A stretch of DNA of 64,000 bases from G963667915 sp965197385 (GTDB lineage: Bacteria; Acidobacteriota; Vicinamibacteria; Vicinamibacterales; UBA823), in NCBI GenBank assembly GCA_965197385.1, contig CBDANA010000006.1, positions 62,001-126,000 of the forward strand, in the 5' to 3' direction. Positions 33,397 to 42,964 of the stretch are shown piece by piece (position 1 is the stretch's first letter; each line of letters begins with the position of its first letter). A model generated the notes under the pieces. The model did not search any database. It had not been told where the DNA came from and saw only the letters and a program-made list of their open reading frames with translations. Made by a program: the position numbers and the translations under genes.

Positions 33397-35493
33397 ATGA
33401 AGGCCTACGACACGCCAAGCATCCGGAACGTTGCGATCGTCGGGCACAGTGGCTCCGGCAAGACGCAGCTGACCTCGGCCCTGCTCTTTGACGCGGGGAT
33501 GGTCAACCGCTTGGGCATGGTCGACGACGGCACGACGGTGACCGATTTCGACGAAGAGGCGATCGCCCGCAAGCACACGCTGACGGCCAGTGTTGCCTAC
33601 GCCGAATGGAACAAGACGAAAATCAATCTCATCGACACGCCAGGCATGGCCAACTTTCTGAGCGAGGCGAGAGCGGCGCTCGGCGTGAGCGACGTCGCGG
33701 TCGTCATCGTTGATGGCGTGGCCGGCGTCGAGGTCCAGACCGAGAAGACGTGGGCCACGGCACAGGAACTCGGCATCCCGAGGCTGATCGTGCTCAACCG
33801 GCTGGACCGGGAGCGAGCCAGCCTCGACCGCTCGCTCGAATCGCTGCGTGAAGTGCTCGGCCGGAGCATCGTCCCGATTCAGATTCCAATCGGTGAGGAG
33901 AAGGCGTTTCGTGGTGTCGTCGATCTGGTGGCCATGCAGGCGCTGATGTTCGAGCCTGGCGGTGACGGCAAGCCGTCGGTGGCCGAGATCCCGGCGGACA
34001 TGGCCGACGCCGCCAAGGCGGCGCGAGACGCCCTGACCGAGATGGTCGCCGAGGCGGATGACAATCTCATGGAGAAGTTCTTCGAGGCCGGCACGCTGAC
34101 CCAGGAAGAATTGAAGGCCGGCCTCCGCACCGCCACGCTGAGCGGTCAGGTCGCGCCGCTCCTGTGCACGTCCGCCACGCAGAACGTGGGGATCGTGCCG
34201 CTGCTGGACGCGCTGATCACCTACACGCCGTCGCCCGCGGACCGCCCGTTTCCAGGCGTGGACGCCAACGGCAACCCGGTCGACTGTGCGGCCTCGAGCG
34301 ACGATCCGCCGGCCGCCTTCGTCTGGAAGACAATCGCCGATCCGTTCGCCGGACGCATTACGATGTTCCGCGTCGTCTCAGGCGTTCTCGCGGCCGACGC
34401 GGCGATTCACAATCTAACGAAGGACTCGGGTGAACGGTGCGGGACTCTACTGTTGCTGCAGGGCAAGACCCAGGTAGCCATCAATGAGGTCCGCGCCGGG
34501 GACCTCGGGGCGGTCGCCAAGCTGAAGGACACCCAGACGGGTGACACGCTCGCCGACAAGGCGTGCGGGGTGACCTTTCCCCCGTTTACGTTTCCCGAGC
34601 CGGTGCTCGCCTACGCGATCGAGCCGAAGAGTCGCGGCGATGAGGAAAAAATCAGCGCGTCCCTGGCGCGCCTCCGAGAAGAGGATTCGACCATTCGCTA
34701 CGCCCGCGATCCCCAGACGTCGGAATTGTTGCTCTCCGGTCAGGGCCAGGTGCACATCGAGGTGACCGTGGCGAAGCTCAAGAAGCGCTTCGGCGTGGAG
34801 GTGAACTTGAAGCTTCCGCGGATCGCCTACCGCGAGACGATTCAGGCCTCGACGGAAGCGCACGGCCGCCACAAGAAGCAAACAGGCGGCCACGGCCAGT
34901 TCGGTGACTGCAAGATCAAGATGGAACCGCTGCCGCGCGGCGGCGACTTCGAATTCGTCAACGCGATCTTCGGCGGCGCCATTCCCAGGGGATTCGTGCC
35001 CGCGATCGAGAAGGGAATTCAGGATTCCAGGATGCGCGGATATCTGGCAGGCTACCCCATCGTGGACTTCAGGGTGACCGTCATCGATGGGTCGTTCCAC
35101 CCCGTCGATTCCAACGAGCTCTCGTTCAAGATGGCGGGGTCGCTGGCGTTCAAGGACGCAATGACGCGGGCCAGACCCACGCTGCTCGAGCCCGTCATGG
35201 ACGTGGAAATCCACGCGCCGAGCGAGTTCGCTGGCGACCTCATGGGTGACCTGAACGGCCGCCGCGGCCGAATCGGCGGGATGGAACCGAGCAGTGGGAC
35301 GACGGCCATCAAGGCCCAGGTGCCGATGGCCGAGATGCTCACCTACGAGCAGCAGCTAACCTCGGCGACCGGGGGTCGCGGGTCATACCACATGGAATTT
35401 TCACACTACGAGGAAGTCCCGGCTCACTTGCACGCCAAGATTATTTCGGCCGCCAAGGCCGAGCGCGGCGAGTCGGAGTCCGTGAAGGGCTAG
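33397..35493 (+). CDS. Elongation factor G-like GTPase (EF-G paralogue)
   Basis: 698 residues from the ATG at 33397, preceded by GAGAGGAGG; the longer frame to 33217 is unsupported. It has the five-domain EF-G layout: GTPase domain (1-275), domain II, III, IV (KQTGGHGQFGDCKI) and V (GDLMGDLNGRRGRIGGME). The P-loop reads GHSGSGKTQ (16-24) instead of the AHIDAGKTT of the canonical FusA, and the NKxD motif is NRLD. These are features of the EF-G-like paralogue family whose role is not settled. The true fusA is at 53-55 kb. Confidence 0.9.
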   Translation: MKAYDTPSIRNVAIVGHSGSGKTQLTSALLFDAGMVNRLGMVDDGTTVTDFDEEAIARKHTLTASVAYAEWNKTKINLIDTPGMANFLSEARAALGVSDVAVVIVDGVAGVEVQTEKTWATAQELGIPRLIVLNRLDRERASLDRSLESLREVLGRSIVPIQIPIGEEKAFRGVVDLVAMQALMFEPGGDGKPSVAEIPADMADAAKAARDALTEMVAEADDNLMEKFFEAGTLTQEELKAGLRTATLSGQVAPLLCTSATQNVGIVPLLDALITYTPSPADRPFPGVDANGNPVDCAASSDDPPAAFVWKTIADPFAGRITMFRVVSGVLAADAAIHNLTKDSGERCGTLLLLQGKTQVAINEVRAGDLGAVAKLKDTQTGDTLADKACGVTFPPFTFPEPVLAYAIEPKSRGDEEKISASLARLREEDSTIRYARDPQTSELLLSGQGQVHIEVTVAKLKKRFGVEVNLKLPRIAYRETIQASTEAHGRHKKQTGGHGQFGDCKIKMEPLPRGGDFEFVNAIFGGAIPRGFVPAIEKGIQDSRMRGYLAGYPIVDFRVTVIDGSFHPVDSNELSFKMAGSLAFKDAMTRARPTLLEPVMDVEIHAPSEFAGDLMGDLNGRRGRIGGMEPSSGTTAIKAQVPMAEMLTYEQQLTSATGGRGSYHMEFSHYEEVPAHLHAKIISAAKAERGESESVKG

Positions 35494-35667
35494 CAACCCG
35501 TGGCGAAAGTCCGGCTGCATTCGGCCGGCGATGCATCCCCGCTGGCTGCGTTGCGTCTCGTTTAAATATTCCCGATATTCTCGCTCGTCGCGCCTTGCTC
35601 CGGCGCTCCGCGTCTTCGGTTCAGCGGTGTCCTCGGTGCCACGCCGGACTTTCGCCACGGGTGCTAG
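35490..35667. repeat. Composite palindromic intergenic repeat, copy E (most complete)
   Basis: 178 bp flanked by CTAG at both ends. The 19-bp outer arms CCCGTGGCGAAAGTCCGGC (35497-35515) and its exact complement (35643-35661) are perfect. Inside are TGCAT-ATGCA flanking GGCCGG, the CCCCGCTGGC arm, GCGTTGCGTCTCG, the apical hairpin AATAT-TCCCG-ATATT, CTCGTCGCGCCTTGC and CCTCGGTGCCAC. It fills the gap between the convergent EF-G paralogue and rplQ; the TAG stop codons of both genes lie in its ends. It could act as a bidirectional terminator. Confidence 0.9.
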
Positions 35668-36236
35668 GACGACTTCTTCGCCTTCGACGTCGCCCGCTTC
35701 TTCTTCTTCGGCGTGGCCTCAGCCTCGGGGACCTCGGCAGCCTTCAGGCTGCGCATGCGTCGCGCCGCGGCTCGCAGCCGCCCGCCGACCCCCTTGGACT
35801 TGCTGGCCGGCGCGCTCTCGACACGCTCGTCCGCGTCACCGGCGTCGGCCGAATATTCGCTGCCGACCAATTCGACCTGTGCCATCTCGGCGCTGTCTCC
35901 GCGCCGCGCGCCAAGCCGTAACAACCGCGTGTAGCCGCCGGGCCGCGCCTCGAACCTCGGCGCAATCCCGTCGAACAACTTGCTGACCACGTCTTGATCG
36001 GCGATGTCACGCCGCACCAGCCGCCGGGCATGGACGGCACGGATGGCATCGCCGCTGGCGATCCCGCGTTTGGCAATCGTGATCAGGCGCTCGACGAACG
36101 GATGCAACTCCTTGGCGCGCGGCACCGTCGTGCGAATGCGCTCGTGGCGCAACAGCGCCTGCGCCAGATTCCGGAGCATCGCCATGCGGTGCTCACTCAC
36201 CCGTCCCAGCTTTCGATGTGCTACTCGATGACGCAT
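35664..36236 (-). CDS. rplQ: 50S ribosomal protein L17, C-terminally extended
   Basis: 190 residues. The first 120 form a standard L17 (MRHRVAHRKLGR start, NLAQALLRHERIRTT). About 70 extra residues follow, acidic first and then Lys/Arg/Ala-rich, ending KAKKSS. L17 sits near the peptide exit tunnel. It is the last gene of the ribosomal block, 59 bp after rpoA, and its TAG stop comes from repeat copy E. Confidence 0.96.
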   Translation of the reverse strand: MRHRVAHRKLGRVSEHRMAMLRNLAQALLRHERIRTTVPRAKELHPFVERLITIAKRGIASGDAIRAVHARRLVRRDIADQDVVSKLFDGIAPRFEARPGGYTRLLRLGARRGDSAEMAQVELVGSEYSADAGDADERVESAPASKSKGVGGRLRAAARRMRSLKAAEVPEAEATPKKKKRATSKAKKSS

Positions 36237-36295
36237 CTGCCTCTGACTCGTCGCCGTTCCGGCGCTGACGTCTCGCGACGCCGCCTGAATTGGCG

Positions 36296-37282
36296 CTATT
36301 CGGGTTCGGCCTGAGTCGCCGGCTGGTCGAGCCGCATGCCCAGGCTGAGCCCCATGCTCGTGAGAATCTCCTTGATCTCGTTCAGTGACTTCCTGCCGAA
36401 ATTCTTCGTCTTCAACATCTCGACTTCGGTCTTCTGGACGAGTTCTCGGATCGTCCGAATTTCTGCGTTCCTGAGACAGTTGTACGACCGCACGGACAAC
36501 TCGAGCTCCTCAACGCTCTTCTCGAGATGCTCGTTGGACGCGGGCTGCGGTGGGTCGGCGATCGACTCGGGTGCCTGGTCCACCGGATCGTCCAGTGACA
36601 CGAAGATGTTGAGATGATCGCGCAACAGCTTTGAGGCCAGCGACACGCCATCGCGCGGTGTGATCGATCCGTTGGTCCACACGTCCAGTGTAAGCTTTTC
36701 GTAATCCGTCGTCTGCCCCAACCGGGCCGCCTCGACGAGATAGTTGACCTTCTTGACGGGCGAGTGCACCGAATCAATCGGAATCCACCCAATCCCGAGC
36801 TCCTCGTTGAAGTTCTTGTCGGCCGACACGTAGCCGCGACCCCGCCGCACCCGCATCTCCATCTGCAGGCGCCCGCCGTCGGCAATCGTGGCGATGTGCA
36901 CATCCGGCTCAAGAATTTCGGTGTCGGCATCAGTTTGGATGTCGCGCGCCTTCACCTCACCGGACTTGTCCACGTTCAGCAACAGCGTCTTCGTCTGGTC
37001 GACGTGCATCCGAAGTGGTACTTGTTTGAGGTTCAGGATGATGTCCGTGGCGTCCTCTACGACACCGGGAATCGGCGAAAATTCGTGAAGTACGCCGTCG
37101 ATTTTGACCGCGGTCACCGCGGCGCCTTCGATCGACGACAGCAGCACCCGCCGCAGGGCATTGCCAAGGGTCGTGCCAAAGCCCCGCTCGAACGGTTGCG
37201 CGGCGAACCGGCCGAACCGTTCGGTCAATGTCTCTCGCTCGAACTCCAAGCGCTTTGGACGCTGGAAACCTTTCCACAACAT
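36296..37282 (-). CDS. rpoA: RNA polymerase alpha subunit
   Basis: 328 residues from ATG 37282, which has AAAGGA upstream and the family start MLWKGFQRPKRLEFE. The N-terminal dimerisation domain (FGTTLGNALRRVLLSS) and C-terminal promoter-binding domain (LELSVRSYNCLRNAEIRTI, NFGRKSLNEIK) are complete. It lies between rpsD and rplQ in the alpha operon. Confidence 0.98.
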   Translation of the reverse strand: MLWKGFQRPKRLEFERETLTERFGRFAAQPFERGFGTTLGNALRRVLLSSIEGAAVTAVKIDGVLHEFSPIPGVVEDATDIILNLKQVPLRMHVDQTKTLLLNVDKSGEVKARDIQTDADTEILEPDVHIATIADGGRLQMEMRVRRGRGYVSADKNFNEELGIGWIPIDSVHSPVKKVNYLVEAARLGQTTDYEKLTLDVWTNGSITPRDGVSLASKLLRDHLNIFVSLDDPVDQAPESIADPPQPASNEHLEKSVEELELSVRSYNCLRNAEIRTIRELVQKTEVEMLKTKNFGRKSLNEIKEILTSMGLSLGMRLDQPATQAEPE

Positions 37283-37338
37283 CGAAGTCAGTCCTTTCTC
37301 AAAGCGTACCTGACGTCGCCCGACGGCCGTCACGGGCG

Positions 37339-37968
37339 CTACTTCGAGTACAGCTCGACGATCAGTTGCTCTTGGACCGGCAGGTTGATCTGCTCACGCG
37401 TCGGCAGCGAAGCAATCCGTCCAGCGAGTTTCTCGCCATCGAACTCGAGCCACTCCGGAATGCCGCGGCCCTTCACTTCCTCCATCGCGTAATGGATCGA
37501 TGCGGTCTTCGCGCTGGAGCCCTTCACGCTCACGACTTCTCCGACCCGGACGGAGTAGGACGGCACGTTGACCCGGTGGCCATTAATCTGGAAATGACCG
37601 TGGCGGACCAACTGTCGCGCCTGCGACCGTGACGTCGCCAACCCGAGGCGGTAGATGACGTTGTCCAGCCGCCGCTCCAGTAACTGTAACAGCGTCTCAC
37701 CGGTGATTCCGCGCTGGCGGTCGGCTGCCTCGAAGTACCGGCGGAACTGGCTCTCGAGTACGCCGTAGATCCGCTTGACTTTCTGCTTCTCACGCAACTG
37801 CAGTCCATAACCCATGAGCTTCGCCTTCCGGCCTTTGCCATGGTGGCCCGGCGGAACGTTGCGCTTCTCGATGGCGCACTTGTCGGCGTAGCAGCGCTCA
37901 CCCTTGAGAAATAGCTTCATGCCTTCGCGCCGGCAAAGCCGGCAGACTGCGCCCGTGTATCGTGCCAT
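37339..37968 (-). CDS. rpsD: 30S ribosomal protein S4
   Basis: 209 residues. The N-terminus MARYTGAVCRLCRREG with two further cysteines (GERCYADKC) is the zinc-binding form. The S4 RNA-binding domain (ERRLDNVIYRLG, RQLVRHGHFQING) follows. S4 nucleates 30S assembly and commonly represses its own operon. Alpha operon, between rpsK and rpoA. Confidence 0.98.
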   Translation of the reverse strand: MARYTGAVCRLCRREGMKLFLKGERCYADKCAIEKRNVPPGHHGKGRKAKLMGYGLQLREKQKVKRIYGVLESQFRRYFEAADRQRGITGETLLQLLERRLDNVIYRLGLATSRSQARQLVRHGHFQINGHRVNVPSYSVRVGEVVSVKGSSAKTASIHYAMEEVKGRGIPEWLEFDGEKLAGRIASLPTREQINLPVQEQLIVELYSK

Positions 37969-38015
37969 GCTGTGATCCTATCGTTTCGTCATTCAGTCTT
38001 GAACGTCCGCGTCGC

Positions 38016-38459
38016 TCACACTCGACGCCGCTTCGGCGGCCGGCATCCGTTGTGCGGCACCGGCGTGACGTCACGAATCGAACGCACGACCAGCCCAATC
38101 GTCTGCAACGCCCTGACCGCCGACTCCCGACCAGCACCCGGCCCCTTGACACGCACCTCGAGCGATCGCATGCCGACACCCTTCGCCGCGTTTCCGGCCT
38201 TGATCGCCGCCTGGGTCGCAGCGAACGGTGTTCCCTTGCGCGACCCCTTGAACCCGATACCGCCCGCGCTCGACCACGCGACCACGTTCCCGTCAGTGTC
38301 GGTAATCGTGATGATCGTGTTGTTGAAGGAGGCTCGAATGTGCGCGTACCCACTATGCACGACGCGTTTCTCCCCGCGCTTCTTGAACGTCTTCTTTCGC
38401 TTCCCGGCGCGTTTTGGTGTTTGCGGAACCGCGCTCTCGACCGCCTCGTTCTTCGCCAT
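38016..38459 (-). CDS. rpsK: 30S ribosomal protein S11
   Basis: 147 residues, with a 20-residue basic N-terminal extension before the conserved VVHSGYAHIRASFNNTIIT. The GPGAGRESAVRAL and C-terminal HNGCRPPKRRRV motifs are present. S11 is part of the 30S platform near the E site. Confidence 0.98.
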   Translation of the reverse strand: MAKNEAVESAVPQTPKRAGKRKKTFKKRGEKRVVHSGYAHIRASFNNTIITITDTDGNVVAWSSAGGIGFKGSRKGTPFAATQAAIKAGNAAKGVGMRSLEVRVKGPGAGRESAVRALQTIGLVVRSIRDVTPVPHNGCRPPKRRRV

Positions 38460-38516
38460 GCCTCGCCACCTCTCCGCCCGCCCCTGGACCCGCTGTCCCG
38501 ATTGTGAGCCGGGCTG

Positions 38517-38891
38517 CTAGACCTTCCTCTTCTTCGCCACCGCGTGCTTCAGGGGCCCCTTCCGCGTGCGCGCATTCGTCTTCGTCCGCTGGCCGCGGAC
38601 GGGCAGATTGCGCCGGTGGCGCATCCCGCGATAGCAGCCGATTTCCATCAGCCGCTTAATGTTCATGGAGATTTCTTTGCGCAGATCGCCCTCGACGCGA
38701 CCCTGTTCTTCGATGACGCGACTGATCGTGCGGACGTCGTCCTCGGACAAATCCTTCACGCGTACGCTGGCATCGACGCCGGCTGTGTCCAGAATGTCAG
38801 TCGACCGCTTGCGACCGATGCCGTAGACGTAGGTCAGGCCGATCTCAATCCGCTTCGTCTGCGGCAAATCAATACCTGCGATGCGTGCCAT
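38517..38891 (-). CDS. rpsM: 30S ribosomal protein S13
   Basis: 124 residues: MARIAGIDLP start, helix-two-turn-helix region (YVYGIGRKRSTDIL), CYRGMRHRRNLPVRGQRTKTNARTRKG represented by CYRGMRHR and RGQRTKTNARTRKG. S13 contacts P-site tRNA and the 50S subunit. First 30S gene of the alpha operon after rpmJ. Confidence 0.98.
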   Translation of the reverse strand: MARIAGIDLPQTKRIEIGLTYVYGIGRKRSTDILDTAGVDASVRVKDLSEDDVRTISRVIEEQGRVEGDLRKEISMNIKRLMEIGCYRGMRHRRNLPVRGQRTKTNARTRKGPLKHAVAKKRKV

Positions 38892-38931
38892 GGCTATCCT
38901 TCACTCTCGTGTGCTATTCGAGCGACTACCC

Positions 38932-39045
38932 TCACCCCTGCCGTTGCTTGTGTTTCGGATTCGTGCAGAGCACTCGCACGACGCCGCGGCGCCGAACGAT
39001 CTTGCACTTGGCGCACATACGCTTGACGGATGCTCGAACCTTCAT
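38932..39045 (-). CDS. rpmJ: 50S ribosomal protein L36
   Basis: 37 residues, MKVRASVKRMCAKC start and NPKHKQRQG end. The zinc ligands C11, C14, C27 and H32 are all present, the C+ form. It lies between infA and rpsM, the normal place. Confidence 0.95.
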   Translation of the reverse strand: MKVRASVKRMCAKCKIVRRRGVVRVLCTNPKHKQRQG

Positions 39046-39079
39046 CTCCTGCCCTCACTTCCCACCCACACCGCCGCCG

Positions 39080-39298
39080 TTACTCGTGCCGCCGGACGAT
39101 TCGTCCGCGCCCGAGGTTGTGTCGAGCCAACTCGACGACAACTCGGTCCCCGGGCAGTAACCTTACAAAATTCCTCCCCGACCCGCCGGCCACGTGAGCC
39201 AACACCGACCGCTGGCCCTCGACCTCCACGCGATACATCGCGTGCGGCAGCGCCTCGGCCACGACACCCGCTACACCGACCGGATCCCGCTTCTCCAT
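39080..39298 (-). CDS. infA: Translation initiation factor IF-1, divergent
   Basis: 72 residues, the normal IF-1 length, with an S1-like OB fold: GVVAEALPHAMYRVEVEG, then VLAHVAGGSGRNFVRLLPGD and RGRIVRRHE. IF-1 binds the A site of the 30S subunit during initiation. The segment usually reading SGKMRxNYIRI is AGGSGRNFVRL here, losing Lys and Arg. It sits between map and rpmJ in the standard order, so it is probably the only IF-1. A remnant palindromic repeat arm lies just upstream of its start. Confidence 0.9.
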   Translation of the reverse strand: MEKRDPVGVAGVVAEALPHAMYRVEVEGQRSVLAHVAGGSGRNFVRLLPGDRVVVELARHNLGRGRIVRRHE

Positions 39299-39311
39299 CG
39301 CAACCGCCCTC

Positions 39312-39344
39312 GCTGCAACGCCAGACGTTCACCACGGGCGGCTA
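39312..39344 (-). repeat. Remnant arm of the composite palindromic repeat
   Basis: On the minus strand TAGCCGCCCGTGGTGAACGTC matches, apart from 1-2 bases, the outer arm of copies B and E. Only one arm is left, in the 50-bp gap between map and infA. Confidence 0.6.
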
Positions 39345-39348
39345 GCCA

Positions 39349-40137
39349 TCATGACGGCGGCGTGCTGGCCGCGAGGCTCGGCACGTCGCTCGGCCGGCGG
39401 GTCAAGACCTCCGGCCCGTCCCCGGTCACAGCGACCGTGTGCTCGAAATGCGCCGACAGGCTGCCGTCACGGGTCACTGCGGTCCAGCCGTCAGCCAGCA
39501 CCCGCACGGCTGCCTTGCCCACATTGACCATCGGCTCAATCGCCAGCACCATCCCCTCGGCCAACCGCGGCCCCCGACCGGGCTCGCCATAGTTCGGAAT
39601 CTGCGGCTCCTCATGCAGTTTTGTGCCGATACCGTGTCCGACGAACTCCCGCACCACGGATAACCCGTGCTCCTCCACGTGGCGCTGCACGGCGTGACCG
39701 ATGTCCGAAACCCGCGCGCCGACCCTGGCCTGGGCGATACCCAACTCCAGCGCCTCCTGTGTAACCCGCAGGAGCGCGGCGGCCTCCTCAGAAATCGTTC
39801 CGATCCCCAAGGTGATCGCCGAGTCACCGTAGTAGCCGTCCAGCAAGACGCCGACGTCCAGCGATACCAGATCGCCGCTCGCCAGCTTCCGCCCTGACGG
39901 GATGCCGTGCACCACCTCATCGTTGACCGACGCGCAGAGCGTCGCCGGGTAGCCACGATATCCCTTGAAGGCCGGGGTGCCCCCCGCTTCCCGGACGCGC
40001 GCCTCCACGGCGGCGTCGAGCTCAGCCGTGGTCATCCCCGGCGCGGCCAGCGTCCTCAACTCCTCCAAGACACCGGCCACGACCTTGTTCGCGGCCCTCA
40101 TCCGCTCGAGCTCCTCCGGCGACCGGCAGACGATCAC
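39349..40137 (-). CDS. map: Methionine aminopeptidase, type I
   Basis: 262 residues. It removes the initiator methionine from nascent proteins. Metal-site motifs are visible: VSLDVGVLLDGYYGDSA (two Asp), GHGIGTKLHEEPQIPNYG (His), EPMVN (Glu) and SAHFEHTVAVT (Glu). Located between adk and infA in the spc-alpha junction, as in many bacteria. Confidence 0.97.
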   Translation of the reverse strand: MIVCRSPEELERMRAANKVVAGVLEELRTLAAPGMTTAELDAAVEARVREAGGTPAFKGYRGYPATLCASVNDEVVHGIPSGRKLASGDLVSLDVGVLLDGYYGDSAITLGIGTISEEAAALLRVTQEALELGIAQARVGARVSDIGHAVQRHVEEHGLSVVREFVGHGIGTKLHEEPQIPNYGEPGRGPRLAEGMVLAIEPMVNVGKAAVRVLADGWTAVTRDGSLSAHFEHTVAVTGDGPEVLTRRPSDVPSLAASTPPS

Positions 40138-40154
40138 TGACTGACCCTCCCGGT

Positions 40155-40811
40155 TTACTCGGCCGAGGCCGCACCGTGCAGCCGATCGACTGCTGCCGCC
40201 ACCGCCAGCGCGATCGCGTCTGGCGGCCCTACGCCGTCGATCTCGGCAAACGTCGATCGGTCCCGGTAGCGGCGCATCAGCGGCGCCGTGTCCCGCGCGT
40301 AGACCTTGAGCCGTTCGCGGATGACCGACTCGCGATCGTCGCTGCGGCGCACGAGCTCACCGCCGCACCGCGTGCAGACGGCCGTCAATGCCCCATCGCC
40401 GAAAATGGCCCCGCACTGACTACACACGTGCCTGGCGCCAATACGCCGCAGGACCTCATCCGACGACACCATGATGTCGAGCACGATGATCGGATCACGG
40501 CCGACCATCATCGCATCCAGCGCCTCGGCCTGCGGGAGCGTTCGGGGAAACCCGTCCAGCACGAATCCTGGGCGCACATCGTCGCGCGCCAAACGTCTCA
40601 GGATGATTCCGATCATGATCTCATCGCTGACCAACGCTCCACGATCCATGATCGCCTTCGCCGACCGCCCCAACTCGGTCTCCGTCCGCACCGCCTCGCG
40701 CAGGACGTCTCCGGTCGAAATCTTCGGAACGCCCCGCACCCGAGCCAGCTGTTCGGCCTGTGTGCCCTTTCCCGCTCCCGGCGGCCCGAACATCACGATG
40801 TTGATGGCCAT
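40155..40811 (-). CDS. adk: Adenylate kinase
   Basis: 218 residues, long-LID form. P-loop GPPGAGKGTQ, AMP-binding DGFPRTLPQAE and a zinc-type LID with CSQCG and CTRCGG. It interconverts ATP+AMP and two ADP. It follows secY by 21 bp on the same strand. Confidence 0.97.
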   Translation of the reverse strand: MAINIVMFGPPGAGKGTQAEQLARVRGVPKISTGDVLREAVRTETELGRSAKAIMDRGALVSDEIMIGIILRRLARDDVRPGFVLDGFPRTLPQAEALDAMMVGRDPIIVLDIMVSSDEVLRRIGARHVCSQCGAIFGDGALTAVCTRCGGELVRRSDDRESVIRERLKVYARDTAPLMRRYRDRSTFAEIDGVGPPDAIALAVAAAVDRLHGAASAE

Positions 40812-40832
40812 GGCCTGAGACAGCCCTAGCTG

Positions 40833-42221
<1,389 letters not shown>

Positions 42222-42235
42222 GGCTCCGTGTTATC

Positions 42236-42685
42236 TCAGCCTTCCACGACGATGGCCTGGCCGCCGCTGGCCGCGATCTTCTCCGCCGCCTTGCCGCTAA
42301 ACCGATGGGCGTGCACCGTGAGCGCCTTCGTCACCTCACCGCGTGCCAGCACCTTGACGCGGCGCTTGGCTCCGTGAATCAGGCCGCACGCGCGCAGCGC
42401 CTCTGGCGTCACCTCCGTCCCGGCCTCGAACCGCTCCGCGAGCGTGTCGAGGTTGACAACGGCGTAGTCGACGCGAAACGGATTATGAAAGCCTCGCTTC
42501 GGCACTCGGCGGTGCAGAGGCATCTGACCACCCTCGAAGCCGCGCTTCCGACTGAATCCGGAACGCGATTTCGCCCCCTTGTGCCCTCGCCCGGCTGTCT
42601 TACCGGTGCCCGAGCCGGGGCCGCGACCCACGCGCTTCTTCGAGTGCGTGCGCCCCTTCGGCGGCTGCAGCGTGCTCAGATCCAT
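42236..42685 (-). CDS. rplO: 50S ribosomal protein L15
   Basis: 149 residues from ATG 42685 (MDLSTLQPPKG); a longer frame upstream lacks homology and overlaps rpmD. The glycine-rich N-terminus GRGPGSGTGKTAGRGHKG and RRVPKRGFHNPF are typical. Precedes secY. Confidence 0.97.
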   Translation of the reverse strand: MDLSTLQPPKGRTHSKKRVGRGPGSGTGKTAGRGHKGAKSRSGFSRKRGFEGGQMPLHRRVPKRGFHNPFRVDYAVVNLDTLAERFEAGTEVTPEALRACGLIHGAKRRVKVLARGEVTKALTVHAHRFSGKAAEKIAASGGQAIVVEG

Positions 42686-42711
42686 CACGTCCGTCCTTCC
42701 CACGGAGGCGC

Positions 42712-42924
42712 TCACGGCCCGGCCTCCTCGACCCGCACGAGATGCCGGACCTTGTGAATCATTCCGCGCATTGCCGGCGCGTCCACCCACTGGACCGAGT
42801 GGCCTATCCGGCGCAAGCCGAGCCCGCGCACGACAGCCGCCTGCTGCTTGTTGTAGCCAATCGGACTCTTCACCAGCGTTACCGTGAGTGTGCGCTCCGC
42901 CCGCCGCGTTGACTGCTTAGCCAT
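42712..42924 (-). CDS. rpmD: 50S ribosomal protein L30
   Basis: 70 residues, LTVTLVKSPIGYNKQQAAVVRGLGLRRI represented by VKSPIGYNKQQ and LGLRRIGHSV. Lies between rpsE and rplO as expected. Slightly longer than the 59-residue E. coli protein. Confidence 0.96.
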   Translation of the reverse strand: MAKQSTRRAERTLTVTLVKSPIGYNKQQAAVVRGLGLRRIGHSVQWVDAPAMRGMIHKVRHLVRVEEAGP

Positions 42925-42943
42925 GCGTCACGTGTCCTCGCCT

Positions 42944-42964
42944 CAAGCATCAAGCATCAAACAG
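42944..42964. repeat. Heptanucleotide tandem repeat (CAAGCAT)
   Basis: CAAGCAT twice then CAAACAG, in the gap between rpmD and rpsE. The rpsE stop codon (minus strand TGA, 42957-42959) lies inside it. Confidence 0.7.

Noticed and set aside
35401..35658. Minus-strand ORF crossing repeat copy E and the end of the EF-G paralogue
   Set aside because: It reads the repeat in one frame only, has no ribosome site, and similar frames across other copies share sequence only because the repeat DNA is shared.
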